Shown here: positions 25,392 through 38,536 of the stretch, piece by piece
Position numbering within the stretch: the first letter of the stretch is position 1
Layout of the letters: each line of letters begins with the position of its first letter
Assembly (NCBI GenBank): GCA_023213395.1
Contig: CM041465.1
Span: forward strand, 137,275,741 to 137,339,740
Direction: 5' to 3'
Length of the DNA: 64,000 nt
Source of the DNA: Cycas panzhihuaensis
Lineage: Eukaryota; Cycadophyta
Made by a program: the position numbers and the translations under genes
Notes under the pieces: generated by a model
What the model was told of the DNA's origin: nothing
Seen by the model: the letters and a program-made list of their open reading frames with translations, nothing else
The model's database searches: none

Positions 25392-25600
25392 CATATATCC
25401 TCTTTATCTGTTTCAGCTGTAAAAGTTAGATTAAGCTCAACAGTTGTAAGATGGCTTGGATTCAGAACAAGGCAATCTGTGAAGACTTGAAGTTGTAGCA
25501 TATATATCCTTTTTATCTACTTCAGCTGTAAAAGTTAGATTAAACAGTGCAGTAACAAGGTCGTTTGGATTCAAACCAAGGCAATCTGTTAATACTTAAT
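25392..25600. repeat. Tandem duplication, unit about 107 bp
   Basis: Two imperfect units start at 25392 and 25499. Both contain TTCAGCTGTAAAAGTTAGAT and end near GGCAATCTGT. No gene is associated. Confidence 0.65.
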
Positions 25601-26397
25601 TGTGCAAAAAGACTCTCTGAGAGTAATGTGGCCATTCATTTTGTAGTTAGCACGACTGTCAGAAGTGTAGCAAGAGTCTTGCTTATTCGGCATTGATTTG
25701 AAAATTTGGCATAGCAAAGAGTGAAGCTGCTGCTGCATTGAAATAAATAAATAAGACTTAGAAAAGAGATGTTCCACCTTCAGTTTCCAGAGGCAAAATT
25801 GTGTTGTTGATACTTGTTGGTGATGTTGTATATTTATACATGGACTTTCTATTAGCATTCAAAACGTTTTAAGGTGCATTTGTATGTTGTGAAGTATTGG
25901 GATTTCCTATTGCAGATGTTCACACTGAGCAATTGTGTTTTCGGGCATTTACTGAAAATGAAACCCATAAAGATTTTGAGTGCAAACAGTTATTTTCATG
26001 AGGAAATGTTTTGCTAAAGCGGGGATTGAAATATACTATTTGACATTTCCATGGAAGATTTGGCCCAAAACTTATTTGCAGAGGCAAGTAGGGTATACAG
26101 AGCTGTGTAGTATTAATTCACAGTTGCACAAGTTACATGAGACTTCAAAATCATCACACAATATTTTATGAGGGGCAGCTTTTAAATACTGTGTTTTAAT
26201 TCAAAATCTGATCTGTTTACATAGAAAATTTAAAATATGACAGGTTATAAAGAAAATTCGGAAATATATAGACCTACAAAATAAAATAACAATTCTCTAC
26301 ATAGAAATAGAAATATAAATGGAAGTATATTAATGTTCTCAAATGACTGAAATAGTCAATGGTACTGGAGAATAGATGTCCTGCATACAATACATGG
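25601..26397. other. Unrecognised AT-rich stretch
   Basis: Nothing recognisable on either strand; short ORFs only. Confidence 0.4.
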
Positions 26398-26628
26398 ATA
26401 GGGAGTGTGCAGAACTTCTCCAATCTAAACCCATCTAAGACCATCTAGTGATGCACATATGAGCAATAACAATAACAATATATTGGCTAAATAAAGTAAT
26501 ACACAAATTCGTCAATAGGGAGTGTGTAGACCATCTCCAGTGTAAGCTTGTCTAAGACTGCCCAGTGATGTATGTATGAGCAATAACAATTACAATGTCT
26601 TGGCCAAATAAAGCAATAGATTACTTTG
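26398..26628. repeat. Imperfect tandem duplication, unit about 117 bp
   Basis: Both units carry ATAGGGAGTGTG, a CATCTAAGACC or GTCTAAGACTG word, GAGCAATAACAA and an AATAAAG word, at 26398-26514 and 26515-26628. Confidence 0.6.
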
Positions 26629-27186
26629 AATGCCGTAATCTCTACATGAGAGATCCTAGAGTTTGATAAGGTCGATACAAGAGGTGTCTCTCATCCTCTA
26701 TCATGATCTGGAAACCCTAATGATCTCGTCTTCTCCATCAACTCCTCTGAAGTTCTGTATCACCCATTGTATAAAGTCATTGAGTGAGCTGTCGATGAAT
26801 TGCTATTGCAGTACCTTGAGGGGTGATTCCCTTTGATGCCAAGATGTGTTTTTCCCAACATGGAAGGCCAAAGTCTACAAAGGTTTTAATTAAGGACTAG
26901 TAGAAGTTTGCAAAATGTGCGAGAGGAGACCTAGCAGAGTTGCCTTGATATGAACCTTTGGACTCTTTACACCTTGGTCTGGTAGTCGTTGTCCCTTTAT
27001 GTGGTGGCCTGCTATAAATTGCAAGTGTGTGAGGTGCATTAGAGATTTGAGTATGTGAACAACGTTTGATATGCTGTTGATTGTCTTGAGAGACTGAAGG
27101 GCATTTTGTCTTGATGCAATAGTCATTGAGCCAAAAAATGATGTAATAATTAACTGCATACTAGAGGGGTTGCAGCTATTCAAGAG
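26629..27186. other. Spacer next to LINE-like scrap
   Basis: A minus-strand 97-codon ORF (26890-27183) follows the LINE-like ORF but has no recognised domain. It could be decayed downstream LINE sequence. Confidence 0.35.
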
Positions 27187-27423
27187 TCATTTTCTCCTGA
27201 AAAACTGCTTTTGGAGAAAAAGAGCAACACACCTATGCCTTGTGTAAGAAGTCGAAGTTGGTGAGGATCCTATGGAGACTCTAAACAGGTAGTAAAATTT
27301 GTCCCTAATCTCATAGTGTACTGGGCATCGAAAAATAAAATGATCTTCAGTGACTATATGTATCCATGTGATACCAAAATAATTTTTTGGAGGAGGAAAA
27401 CTCTCCCTATTGCCCACCTGCAT
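27187..27423 (-). pseudogene. Non-LTR retrotransposon (LINE) scrap, zinc-binding tail
   Basis: The words TEDHFIFRCPVHYEIRDKFY match the pattern E-x-HF-x-F-x-CP-x-Y-x2-IR seen in the zinc-binding region after reverse transcriptase in plant LINE-like elements. Only one half of the metal-binding pattern is seen. No reverse transcriptase or endonuclease was found upstream, on the higher-coordinate side. Confidence 0.4.
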
Positions 27424-28849
27424 TGTTACTTCTCATCAAATCGACTTTCTCTGAGCCCATTTTGTGTAAGACGAGCAAATATTCTAGCTCATAATGAGTG
27501 TATTATTTTTAAAACCCTCTCAATTCCTACTGTGTGTGTGTGTGTATAACCCTTTTTTTTTTGTGAATACTTTACATCCATGAAACTTTCATTACTATTG
27601 AATTTATATACCATTCTTGTAACTCAACACTCTTATCCTTACTTTGGTAAGAGATGTTATTTTAAAAGGGGTGAAATATCTGTGAAGATTCTCTCATGAT
27701 AATTCTTTTTAAATAGACATTTAAATCCCTATGAGTTAATTCATGAATAAATTGATCATAGTGAATATCAATAACTTAATGGCATCATAATTTTATGAAA
27801 TTTAAGGATTTGCAATCCAAGCGAAGATTTCTTCTTGCACCATTTTGTTTTTTACAAGTAAAATCTCTATAAAGTGGGGTTGACTTGTCAATATGAGATG
27901 CCATAAGAGAAGGGAATTTAATTTGCCAAAATCTCCTAGAAATTGCATTTGGCATCATTTGTTTAGAGACAATAAGAAGTAGTTTCAAACCTCCCAAAAA
28001 TCTTGACGCAAACATAATCTATGAAGGCTCGATTAAGATTACAAGCTCTAAACATACACTAATATTACTAAAGTCATCTTTGTTGCCAATGCTACATGTG
28101 CATTCAAATTTTGTTTAAATTGTGCATTAATGGCATATTAATTTCAAAATAACCATGCACATCACTTCCATTTCATAATTTGAATTGGAGTGAACCCTTA
28201 CTAACTAGCTAAAACAATGGCATACCAAGCTATCGTTGCTATAAACACCATGAACATTGGTCAATACATTGTCAACTCCTTATAGCACCACCTCTATTCA
28301 AAAAACCACAAGCCACAATCAATCACAGGAAATGATGTTGCCTCCAATTTGAACAAACATTCCATAGACCATATGTTCTATTATATTTTGATCCCATTGA
28401 TTGAATGTCAAATACCATAAAAACCATTACACACCTATTGGAATTAACCACGCAGGCAAAACCTACTTGTCCATCAAAGCATCAACATCTGCCAATCACC
28501 ATGCCATGCAAATTAGCCAAACATCACATGCATAAACATGAGACGTTGACCACTTTGGTTTGCATGTAAAATGACACTGTTGATGAAAAAAAGAGGTTGA
28601 ATTATTCATGTTGATTAATATCATCAATGCCACTATAGTAAGCGCTCATTAAGCACTAACATCTTCCATTTACCATGAAATGTCGATAAGAAAAAATGCC
28701 CACCAATCACTATGAAACACTAACAAAGAAAAGGTTGAATTATGTACGTTGATCAACATCAATGTTGTCTTATTAAAAAGTGTAGATCTTTGACCATGCT
28801 AAACATAATTCCACCAACACAATAATATGTAATCGCCACATAAATTTTA
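27424..28849. other. AT-rich stretch, no recognised gene
   Basis: Contains a short TG run (about 27533-27545) and a T run (about 27552). Words such as CACAAATATG and AATCACCA recur at 28100-29100. Nothing coding is recognisable. Confidence 0.45.
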
Positions 28850-29098
28850 AATGAATTTACCAGCCATCACACAATCACAACATCTAAGAATGTCAAATCC
28901 ACATAAATCACTCTAATACAATGCCATAAAACAAATATGTAATGGGTTGGTAACACCATCATTGCCAATTGCCACACAAAACTGAAATGAATTTGTCAAC
29001 AATCAAGCACAATCAAAATCTTCAATATTACCAAATTTGCGTAAATCACTCTAATACAATGCCACAAAACAAATATGTAATGGGTTGGTAGCACTATC
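28850..29098. repeat. Tandem duplication, unit about 128 bp
   Basis: Two units, each containing AATCACTCTAATACAATGCC and AAACAAATATGTAATGGGTT (about 28905-28952 and 29045-29090). No gene is associated. Confidence 0.7.
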
Positions 29099-32000
29099 AT
29101 TCCCTATCTAGACCCGTAACACCTCTTATAGACCCTTTGAAGGCAAGAACAAACCAGATTAGAAAACCCAACGATAAATTCAACCATATCGCTAGCTTAT
29201 ACATAATACTAATAATGAACATTGCACCTAGTGTAATATTTCTAATGATTGTGCAAACCTTCATCAACCAAAGTAGTTGGATATATTCAAAGTCGAATTG
29301 CCTAAACCTACACTCGAACGATAAGCAATTACTTCCACACCAAAATCTCCATGCATCACATAAGGATTTAGTTACAGCCACCAAAACTCCCCATAATCTG
29401 AATGCTAAAACCATACCAATTAGTCGAAGGGAACTGCAATCCCATAGAGTGATGATACCACGAGACTAACCTTGAGCTCCACCCTCATAATAGAATATTT
29501 ATAGCCATTCCATAGTTGGTTCGAGCCAAAAGATTCTTCTTTTGTCATTTTAGTTTATTGAAGATGAAGAACATTAAGAATCCATTCCCTAATACATTCT
29601 CTTAGGGCTTGTATTATAGAGGTCAAACTTAGACCTCACATGTTTTATGATACAATAATCATTTTTGTCCTTGATGGGATGATGCCCTTTCTAGCTTTGG
29701 GAGCTCCTTCACTTATGTTGGGATTCTTTATCTTTTGGACATCCAATGTGAACTTGTCTTTACTAATTCTCAATTGGGAATGAGTCCCACTTTCAATTCC
29801 TCTTGAAGTTTCCATTTAAAGAATTTCCAAATTTGATTGTTTGCCTACCTTCCTTCTATTAGTGGACGAGTCGACCATTGAGTGAGGTTGAAGAGTTGAC
29901 TCATCCCCTACATTCATGGTCAACTCCTCCTCTCAGGAAATGAGGAGTTGATTATTGACAATTATCTACCTACCTTCCTTCTTTCTCCCGCATAATATAT
30001 AATTACATAAATATTAAGTGTTAGATAAAAAATTAATTATTTTATCTTTAAATTTACTAGAAGATGGGAGGATTGCCATTGATGTGCTTCAATCTTTAGT
30101 AAGTTGCTTTAATGTTCAACAAGTTTATTAATGTCCATATGAAAATAATACCATCTACTAGTCCACATGGGTAACTAGTTACTGTAGCCACTAATTCACT
30201 AGGAAGATTATTTGGTTACGTGGTTTAATCAATCATAATAATAGCCACACTTTAAGAATATGTCATTTTATATGTCAGTTGAATGTGCTAAAAATACATA
30301 TAAGAGTAGCATAAATTTTGTATCTCATCTTTTACTTTATAGGACTAGGCAATTTCTTTAGTATCTATTGGCTGAAATTACAATAAACATTGGCTATATT
30401 AACTAAAAATACATGAGATATTATTATTATTAGTTATAAATGCATAAGAAATAGGCTCTTTGGCCTCACAATTGCCCTCTTAGACTTATATAAGTCTAAT
30501 AATACAAATTGGCATTGACTTGATTAAAGGATATCACTCAAACATAAAAAATACTCTATTTTTGATAAAATTTAACTTTCTAAGGCTCTCAAGAGTTTAA
30601 AAGAGTATTTTTCATATTTTCTTCTCTTCTTTCATTTTTTCCCCTTTATTTAGAGTGTGGTTTTATATAAATAGATATTTGAAATCATAAAAGAAAGGTT
30701 ATGATAAATAAATATGCCAGAAAATTTGAAACAAGAAAAAAAGACAAACCTACAAAAGTAACATTTGCCTTGTATTGATTTCAAATATTAGAATATCCAT
30801 TAAATAATCACCAAAAGGGTTTGTATGACTAGCTGTTTTGAAGGTAAATGAGTCATCTCCTCAATGCAATAGATTAGAAGTCTAAGTTTTATAGTTAAAG
30901 TTAGAATAGAAAAACTACAAGCATGTCATAAAAAAGTTAATTAATATTAAAAGGTAAGTTAGCCTCTTTTGTTGGGGGCTCTAGTCATGTGGGCTAATCT
31001 CTAGGGGTTGGCGAACCTCAAAAAACATTTTAATTTAGTTAAACTAAGAGAAAACTTTGTAAAAAAATTTATTAGAAATCTAATTTTTTTTGCCATCATT
31101 CATTTTCAAAATTTGTGCTCTTGTGTTTTGTAGAGGGCATCTCTACAATGTTATGGACTACCGATATCTATGAATCATGGTGTCTATGTGAGGGACAAAT
31201 ATTTGAAACCAATTTTGTCTTCCCTTTTTGATGACTTGAACCTCACTTGTTGATTTTCATGCGTAAAGTTAGAAGTGGTTTTAATTTAAAGGTAGTTAGG
31301 GTTCTCATTCTCAAGAATCTCTTTAATAGGCAGAGTAAGATGACCTTGAAAATACTTTGTTGCATAAGATCCACACAAAAGTATGTTTTTACCTAAACTT
31401 TCACCAACATTTAGACATTCCTAAAATTCTCTGCATGCAATTTGGCCAATCAAGTGGCTATGTTTTATTTTTCACAAAAATGAACTAACATGTTTTTTTT
31501 GCTTTCATTGAAATCCTTGGCCCACTTAAGTTCCTTGTTTATATAAGCATAATCATTGGAGTTTCTAGCCCTTTTTGTTCTTAGCCATGAAGAAAAGATT
31601 GACCATTGAATAACTTCAAAATCTTTTGATTCGCCTAGCATTAACATAATTGTGATCTCCAACATCTTCAGATGTTATGTTTTTTGCAATTTGTCAACTT
31701 TCTGTTGACATTACATTTTCTTTGATAGGATGAGTTTGCTTAAGTTTGTGCTTCTTTTTTTAAAGTTGTTTCTTTCCTTTAAATAAGCTCGCATTTATGT
31801 AAATGACCTAAAATCCTTCACATCTTCATCTTTCACTTGACTTTATATGCTTGGGTGGTTTGTGTTATAAAATACACAAAAAACACAACCAAAATAATAT
31901 TGAAAAACAAACTTTAACTAGCACCAGAATAACACTCTTCAAAGAGGTTATACATCTTAAGGATTAAAACCAAAGATAACCCCAAAGCTTCAACATATGC

Positions 32001-32792
32001 AAAAATAGGGGTAATAACTTAGAATCCTAGCTTTGAAATAGTTTTTACAACCCATAGATCATTTTCTTTTGCTTTATTTATTATTTATTATTATTGGCCA
32101 TATCATCCAACATTAATTACTTTCGTGAAGCAACTATTCTTTTTTGCATTAAAATCCTTCATGGGTCTATTTTGAATCTTATAGGCTTAAAAGACAACCA
32201 CTCGAAACCAATTTTTCTTTATATGCATCAAAATCCTTGTGGGTTTACCATGGCAGTTTTTCAGCTTTGGCATATAGTTGTTGCAACTACCAAAAAGAAA
32301 AAGAAAAATAATAATATTTTTTTTGCAATCTTCATTTGGTATCTGCAACTATTAGTTTAAAAAACTTAGAAAACTTGAATTTGTAGCCAACACTAAGATT
32401 TGCATGCAATATTATTATGGGGTCCTATGGTTGTGAAAAAGAGGCCATAAGGCAATTTTAAGGCATCAAATATTATTTAAACACCATGATATTTTTCTTC
32501 TTTTTTTTGAAAAATAAAAAATGTAAATCTTGATATGTATTTTGCTTTCTAAAACTATCTGTAATATTTCAAAATAATTTGCCTAATAAAACCTTTCTTT
32601 TTCTTTTTAAAAAATACAACTATTAAATGCATTTTGCAAGATCTTCCAATGGTCACTTTCGAGGGAAAAAAATAAGGTTATATGAAGATATCAAAGTCTC
32701 AAAAAAATAGCTCAAAAAATTTAAAGAAATTAGGCTCTAAATTCCAAAGGATCAAAACTTTGGCTTTGATACCAAATATTGAGTGTGGCATT
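29099..32792. other. Long AT-rich stretch, no recognised gene
   Basis: A plus ORF of 110 codons (29137-29469) and a minus ORF of 66 codons (31465-31665) match nothing I know. A short near-palindromic pair of words around AGTTGACTCATC and GATGAGTC lies near 29870-29940. Probably decayed intergenic or ancient retroelement DNA. Confidence 0.4.
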
Positions 32793-32804
32793 GCTCTAAT
32801 ACCA
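32793..32804 (-). other. Primer binding site, initiator-Met-tRNA type (one mismatch)
   Basis: The minus strand reads TGGTATTAGAGC, three bases inside the LTR edge at 32808. A second similar word, TGGTATCAAAGCC, occurs at about 32762-32774. Confidence 0.45.
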
Positions 32805-32807
32805 TAA

Positions 32808-33325
32808 TGTTAGGTATTAAATTTAATTTTGATACTAAAATATTATGGACGATTAAGTGGAAGTAATGCATGGATGATAGACCTAACCATAATTGAACAT
32901 GGGACATGCAATGAGTACAAAATATCATAATTAAATGCACAAGTATAATGAAATATACACAGAAAGGATATACACAATATGTGGAAGAATAGTTATTCCT
33001 TAATTATTAAAATATGGTGTACATATTTATAAAACAACTCATTTCAAATTAAGAATCTAAAGTTAATTATTGTATGCTTGGTACACATTTCAACAACCTT
33101 TATAGGTGTTCATAATAAAATATTCATAAATTATGTGTAAGAGAGTGAGAGGGATTTGGTATATCATTTGATATAATTAGATATTATATCCAATACCTAT
33201 TTATAAGCCAAGAAGAATATCCTATGAGTTATTCCCTTGGGGATTGCTTGAAGAATGAATTGGTGTTTGTAGCACCACCATAATCGAGCTTACAAATGTT
33301 CTCCAAGAGGAATAGACCCATATAC
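32808..33325 (-). repeat. Candidate LTR with leftward promoter
   Basis: Begins TGTTAGG beside the primer site. The minus strand has TTATAAATAGG at about 33194-33204, a good TATA box in the expected orientation. The right end is placed at CTAAC (about 33325), near-complementary to the TGTTAG start and exactly where the duplicated gag unit begins. No internal coding region is recognised to its left. Confidence 0.45.
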
Positions 33326-35307
33326 AGACTAACTTTAAGGGTAAATAGTGAGATGAACTTTTCTCCTTTCTTATTCTCTTATGTTTAACATCTATCACTA
33401 GTAATAACAACCATTCTAAATAATAGGATTCAAATTACTAGCACATTTAAGTAAGAAAAGTACGTGGCATGGTCAACTACAAATTATTGTAGTGATTGAA
33501 ATACTAGGTTGATTATGACTACAAGAATACAACTGCTATAACTACTTCAAGACATACTAATTAATAGATCTGGATAATAGACCTAAACTTGCATCAATAA
33601 TAGAAAAGAACCGGGTCTTAGACAAAAGCTTAGAAAAACTGATAAGTGATAGAATTGAAGCTTAAGTTAGAAAACAAGGGAAGGGAATACTTGACGGATA
33701 ATGATATGTTAAATGAAGAGCAATATCAAGACAAGCATAGATTTGTGAAATCAAGTATAGGAGGATCCACATCAAATAGTAATAAAAGTGAAATCACAAC
33801 ACTAATAAGGAAGGGTGAAAATGGGGCAAGGTGCAAAAATAAAGGGAGAATGTCAAGGAGGGAACATAAACCACAAGGTAAAAAGAACATAAGTAAATGA
33901 AGAAACAAGGGATATAGAAAGCATACAAAGAAAGGTGAGTCAAATAGAAGCTTTGAAAGCTCGGGGACTACCTCTAGCTCAAAGGACACTTATAGTTCTA
34001 ATAGTCTCGATGAGTCTAATATGTAATATTTATGGAGTCTAGAAAGACGACATCACTTGTTATGAACTAATACCCACCCCTTTTTAGGTGAACCAACATG
34101 TTTATTGGGTAATGGAAACCTTTTGCGTCATATTTAAGATGTAGAAGATCAAAGGAAGATCATTATGGAGTCTTATTTTGGAGCATTAGCTATTTGGAGG
34201 CTGGTGTAGGTAGTACTGATTCTAGGAGGAGCCCTTACCTTGAAGAGGACTAGTATTCATTTTATTTAACTCATTTTTAAATTACTTTTATAATTAGCAT
34301 ATTTCTATTAATTGGTGTTATTCATTAGTCGATGTATATTACTAAATCTAGTCAGTTCGTAATATGATCATAAAAAGGAAAGAAGAGAATAAAAGGAAAT
34401 AAACAATTATAGAAGAAAATTGAAACTTCCAGACCATGAAGGAGAAAGAGGCATGGGAGAAGAGGTCAAAAATTGGATACATAACCTAGAAAGATACTTT
34501 GAGTTAAAAAGACTAGGTAGTTATACCAAGACCTCAATAACCATCTATCAATTAATGAGACTTGCATTCACTTAGTGATATGACAAACTCCATAGTTACA
34601 AAACAAAAACAAAGTTTATCCCTTAGAATAAGTTAAAAAAGAAATTTTGTAATAAATTTACCTCTAAAAACTTCTTATAAGATAGTCAATACTTTTTGCA
34701 ATTTAAAGTATAGAAGCCTTAACATAAGTGAGCATAAAAAAAAAATTGAAATCCTTAATAGATTTATACATATTATCTAAGGAAAGGATCGACTTATAAG
34801 ATTTATTAATGGATTGAATTAAGAATGTTGCACTTATGTATGGGTTCATAAGCCTAATTTAATGGACAAAGCTATAATATTTGCAGAGAGATATGGAGAG
34901 CAAAGGAGGGGACAAAAAGGGAGGGAATGGTTACATGAAAGGGAAGGCACTTGCATGGGCAGTACACTTAAACACAAAAGAAAAACATATAAAGTAAGTA
35001 GAAGGGATGATCATAAAGACTAGGATAGCAACTAAGATTATCAAAGCACTGGGACTGCTACTAGAAGCCATAATAGCTCTCAAGAGGAATAATCTTACTA
35101 AGGTTTATACAAGAAATCTCCTAGGTAGTTAAGTAACTAAAATTAGGTCCAAAATTAATGAAACAAATTTAAAACTATAAATTATTGGGAATGCAAAGAA
35201 GCCACAACCATAAATGCACATACATGTTATAGTTGAATTGGGTAAAATATATATGTAATTATCTTTGGTGTAAGTAAACAACAAAATAAATGAACAATAT
35301 TTTGTTG
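33323..35307 (+). pseudogene. Ty3/gypsy gag, copy 1 of a tandem duplication (interrupted)
   Basis: A charged leader frame (33646-33900; words EEQYQDKHRFVKSSIGG) is followed by the gag core with NWIHNLERYFELKRLGSYTK (about 34470-34530) and LSKERID (about 34785). A degenerate YWECK zinc-knuckle start lies near 35185. Stops are frequent. The copy is cut at 35307 by the element 35308-41503 and resumes at 41509 with protease words (FISSKLVRKLNLVPM) up to about 41636. The same sequence follows as copy 2. Confidence 0.7.
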
Positions 35308-35557
35308 TGTTACGGATCTTTTCCGTAACTGGAGCACAATTTAAAAGATTCCAAAGAACATAAGTACACTTGAAAGTAAATTTGCAGTGAAAAGACCAAT
35401 TGGTATTGATTGATAAAAATAAGTGATGATCTTCAATACATTGGAGGCCTCATTTATAAGTGCATGATAGGCCTTTTCAATTATAAGTTACAGCTCTTGG
35501 AGATGCCCTTTCACTTTAATTAACAATTACTTAATCCCTTTAAGGAGGTCTGTAACA
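35308..35557 (-). repeat. 3' LTR of the gag-only element
   Basis: 250 bp, TGTTACGGATC...TCTGTAACA, nearly identical to 41253-41503 apart from scattered changes. This suggests a fairly young insertion compared with its surroundings. Confidence 0.9.
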
Positions 35558-35577
35558 ATTCCTCTCCCTTAAGATGT
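35558..35577 (-). other. Polypurine tract
   Basis: The minus strand reads CTTAAGGGAGAGGAAT directly before the LTR start. It is the expected plus-strand primer for the leftward element. Confidence 0.75.
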
Positions 35578-35859
35578 TTCGCCCACGAAACATAGTCGAA
35601 CAATTGCAATCCCTTAAACATATGCTGTCCTTCGTTGTAGTGGAGTCCATTAAGTGATTAGACGAATGTTGCGGTATTTATCGAAGATTCCTCCGTTGAA
35701 AATCTCAACAAGATTTTTGGAGTGCTTATGGTTGCTTTTGACTTCTTCAACCCGATTCTCGCGTAATATGACTTTAGTTTTGTTTGATCTTTTCTTGATA
35801 ACGTGATGGTTCTTCTTTCTTTCTTAAATCATATAAATTGCTCATCCATATTCATTTCA

Positions 35860-37263
35860 AGGTTCTAAGTGTCGAGCCATTGATTGCCCAATACAATATC
35901 TACACCTCGACATCAACGACGAGAAATCTTCTATAATGTTGACGCTGCTTAGCGTGATGTTAAGGTTCTTCATTATACCTTGGCCGAGATTACCCCTTCC
36001 TCCAAAGGACTGAAACGAGGAGTCCTTAATGGAAATAACCTCAGTTATTGTGCGCAGTTTCGATCAATAAAATTGTGTGCTACCTAAATTTATCAATATT
36101 ATTACAACTTGATTTTTGATAGATCCCTGCAATTTTAAGGTATTTGATTGATTAAAACTACTCATATATGATAGTGACATTTGCGAATGGTCGTCCTCGA
36201 GATTACTGTGGCTTTCTTGATGTTCTACATGATAACAATTTCTTTGATTATTTTTAGATTCTTGTTCTTCTTCATCAATATTGTCATTTGGCAGTAATTA
36301 GATTGTATATAGCTAGTTCTTTTGACATCTATGCACAGGTTCCCACTTTTCCTCACATCTGAAGCATAGGTTTCTTCTTCTTAACTCTTCTTGTTGTATT
36401 TTTATTTTTTGAATGATTAGTTTGGCAAGTCGATTGATTGACAATTGTTTATGCTAAACACTTGGTAAAGGATTATGTCGACCAGGTGGAGGAATATAGA
36501 GATCTATGCCTATTTTGCATAAGGCATTGTGTTTATCTTCATGTATTTTGGGTAACTGTATTGCTTTGTTAAGGTCCTTTGGTTCTTGAATTTTAACATC
36601 AGCTTAGATCTCTGTTTTTAGACCATCTATATATAACTAGATAAGTCGACTAGTTGGAATATCTTCTAACGCATAACTTAGCCTCGTGAATGCTGCACTG
36701 TATTCTTCCACAGAACCAATTTGTTTTAATTTTCATAACTCATAATAATAATCACGATTAGATACGATTTCAAATCGCTTAATGAATAAATGCACAAATT
36801 CTTTCTAGGTTGGTAATTGATCTCGAAATGAAGTTTGCTCGAGACACTGCCACCATTTACACGCTATGCCATCCATGTGTAGGGTGGCTAACGAAACTTG
36901 CTCTTAATCTCCATTAAGCAGAAATAGTTTTCCATTTGTTGTATCCACACTCTTGACTCATGCAACTTTTGCTCCATACTGAAACATTGTATAGTAATTT
37001 CTTTTCTTTTTCTATGTTTGAATACTTTGTAAGCAGTTAAAGTATGCTTGAAAACCTACTATCTTCTGTTCTTCAGGGGTCAGATTGTGATACTCATTAA
37101 GGTATTTTTTGATAGCTTCATTCTCAGTATTAATTAGAGTCATCTTAGGACTGGAATATTTTTTAACAATATGATTTCTGATATGGGACTGTCGACTCAT
37201 TGCCTCATCCTCTGAATCTTGAACAATCATGTCTTCTTTTCCATCCATTGCTAAGATTATCAA
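35860..37263 (-). pseudogene. Gag and protease remains of the gag-only element
   Basis: Leftward order: an acidic N-terminal piece (37012-37263, MIILAMDGKEDMIVQDSEDE); the gag core (LHMDGIACKWWQCLEQTSF at about 36870, then FIKRFEIVSNRDYY and VEEYSAAFTRLSYALEDIP); a zinc knuckle CFRCEEKWEPVHRC at 36333-36366 with spacing C-x2-C-x7-H-x2-C; and protease words ILINLGSTQF (about 36080-36110, where D-S-G is expected) and AINGSTLRTL (about 35875). Several stops and shifts are present. The coding ends about 300 bp before the LTR, so all of pol downstream of protease is gone. Confidence 0.75.
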
Positions 37264-37275
37264 TTTATCTAAGAT

Positions 37276-37650
37276 CTAATGTAATGTATGATTTAAGAGC
37301 ACATTTGATGTCTGGATTGCTTCGTAGACTGCTTGAGTGATCGGTTTGACAATATCCTTTTGAATGGTATTATCTACCATATCTTTAGTATTCATTATTT
37401 TAATGATTGTATAAGTACGGTTCCAATGATCCCCTTCTGTAACTATGCGCCAATTTGTCAGATTTATACTAACTCTTGTCGAGAGGATATCGATTGAATA
37501 CGTATATGTGAGCACAATATAAGAATCGTCAAGATAAGCTTTAGTGTTTGTCAGAGTTATAGTTCCTCCATCGCCTAATATTTGACTGATGATATATTTT
37601 GTTTTTAAAATAGTATGTTTCACCTTTAAAGCTTGTATAAATTGGGGCAA
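37276..37650 (-). CDS. Unrecognised 124-codon ORF in the leader of the gag-only element
   Basis: Lies between the gag N-terminal piece and the AT microsatellite, reading the same way as gag. It is rich in Thr, Ile and Asn and has no motif I recognise. It may be the extended N-terminus of gag or a chance frame in the leader. Confidence 0.3.
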   Translation of the reverse strand: MPQFIQALKVKHTILKTKYIISQILGDGGTITLTNTKAYLDDSYIVLTYTYSIDILSTRVSINLTNWRIVTEGDHWNRTYTIIKIMNTKDMVDNTIQKDIVKPITQAVYEAIQTSNVLLNHTLH

Positions 37651-37708
37651 TAATTTGACAATAATTAAATGTTTGATTTGTTAAGAACGTAATGAGAGAT
37701 TTAACTTA

Positions 37709-37709
<1 letters not shown>

Positions 37710-37795
<86 letters not shown>
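37710..37795. repeat. (AT)n microsatellite, about 86 bp
   Basis: An uninterrupted alternation of A and T inside the leader of the gag-only element. Confidence 0.95.
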
Positions 37796-37802
<7 letters not shown>

Positions 37803-38536
37803 GGGGTATTAATACAATATTAAAGGCTCATTATGTTAACAGACGTGAATTAAGTGATATTTAATATATGATATCAATAAGGTAAAATAATATATGAATA
37901 ACTTATATATAATAGATGAGATGAATATTATTTAAACATTATTAGAGATATAATTTAAAGGGTCGTAAACGTAGGGTTTTAAAGGTGACACCAATGCATA
38001 ATATATATTACACTGGGTAAGGATACACGTAAAAATTGCCAGAGCTATTGCAATGCATGATATGAAGCGATTTATAATATATGGATAACGCAATAGAGCA
38101 AGGCAAATTTTTGAATGATATATGCACACCAAGAATCGACAAAAATGACTACGTACGTAAGAGGCAACAGACGCAACTGGAAGAGATGATGATAGCAGTG
38201 AATCTGCTGAGCAGTCAAGAGAAATTAAATAAGGCGATGAAAAAATCAAGGATGCAAAGAATGAAGAGATGTAGGCAGAACAAGATGACCTCTGATAATG
38301 GAAGGAAAAGATGAACGGATGACGATGAAGGAAGACTATGCAATAATAGAGAACAACAGCAAAAATAGGCAGGAACGATGAATGCAGGAAATGATTTTGA
38401 CAACGATGGAATATAGACGCATAAACCTGTAATATCCAAAAACGATGCTGACACATATGTGTGTTGGAAAACATGTCGCAAATATGTATATATGAATTAC
38501 GTGAGGGCGAACTTCGTAATACATACGTCAGATGGA
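37796..38536. other. Leader of the gag-only element between microsatellite and nested LTR
   Basis: Contains a plus-strand 77-codon lysine/arginine-rich ORF (38081-38314) and a minus-strand 210-codon ORF over the same DNA (37932-38564). Neither is recognised. The minus frame runs through the nested LTR boundary, so it is probably chance. Confidence 0.4.

Noticed and set aside
29440-29465. Primer-site-like TGGTATCATCACTC on the minus strand
   Set aside because: No LTR edge, TATA or purine tract beside it, and the match beyond TGGTATCA is poor.
29137-29469. 110-codon plus-strand ORF
   Set aside because: Composition is that of AT-rich chance ORFs, there is no domain, and it overlaps an ORF of equal length on the other strand.
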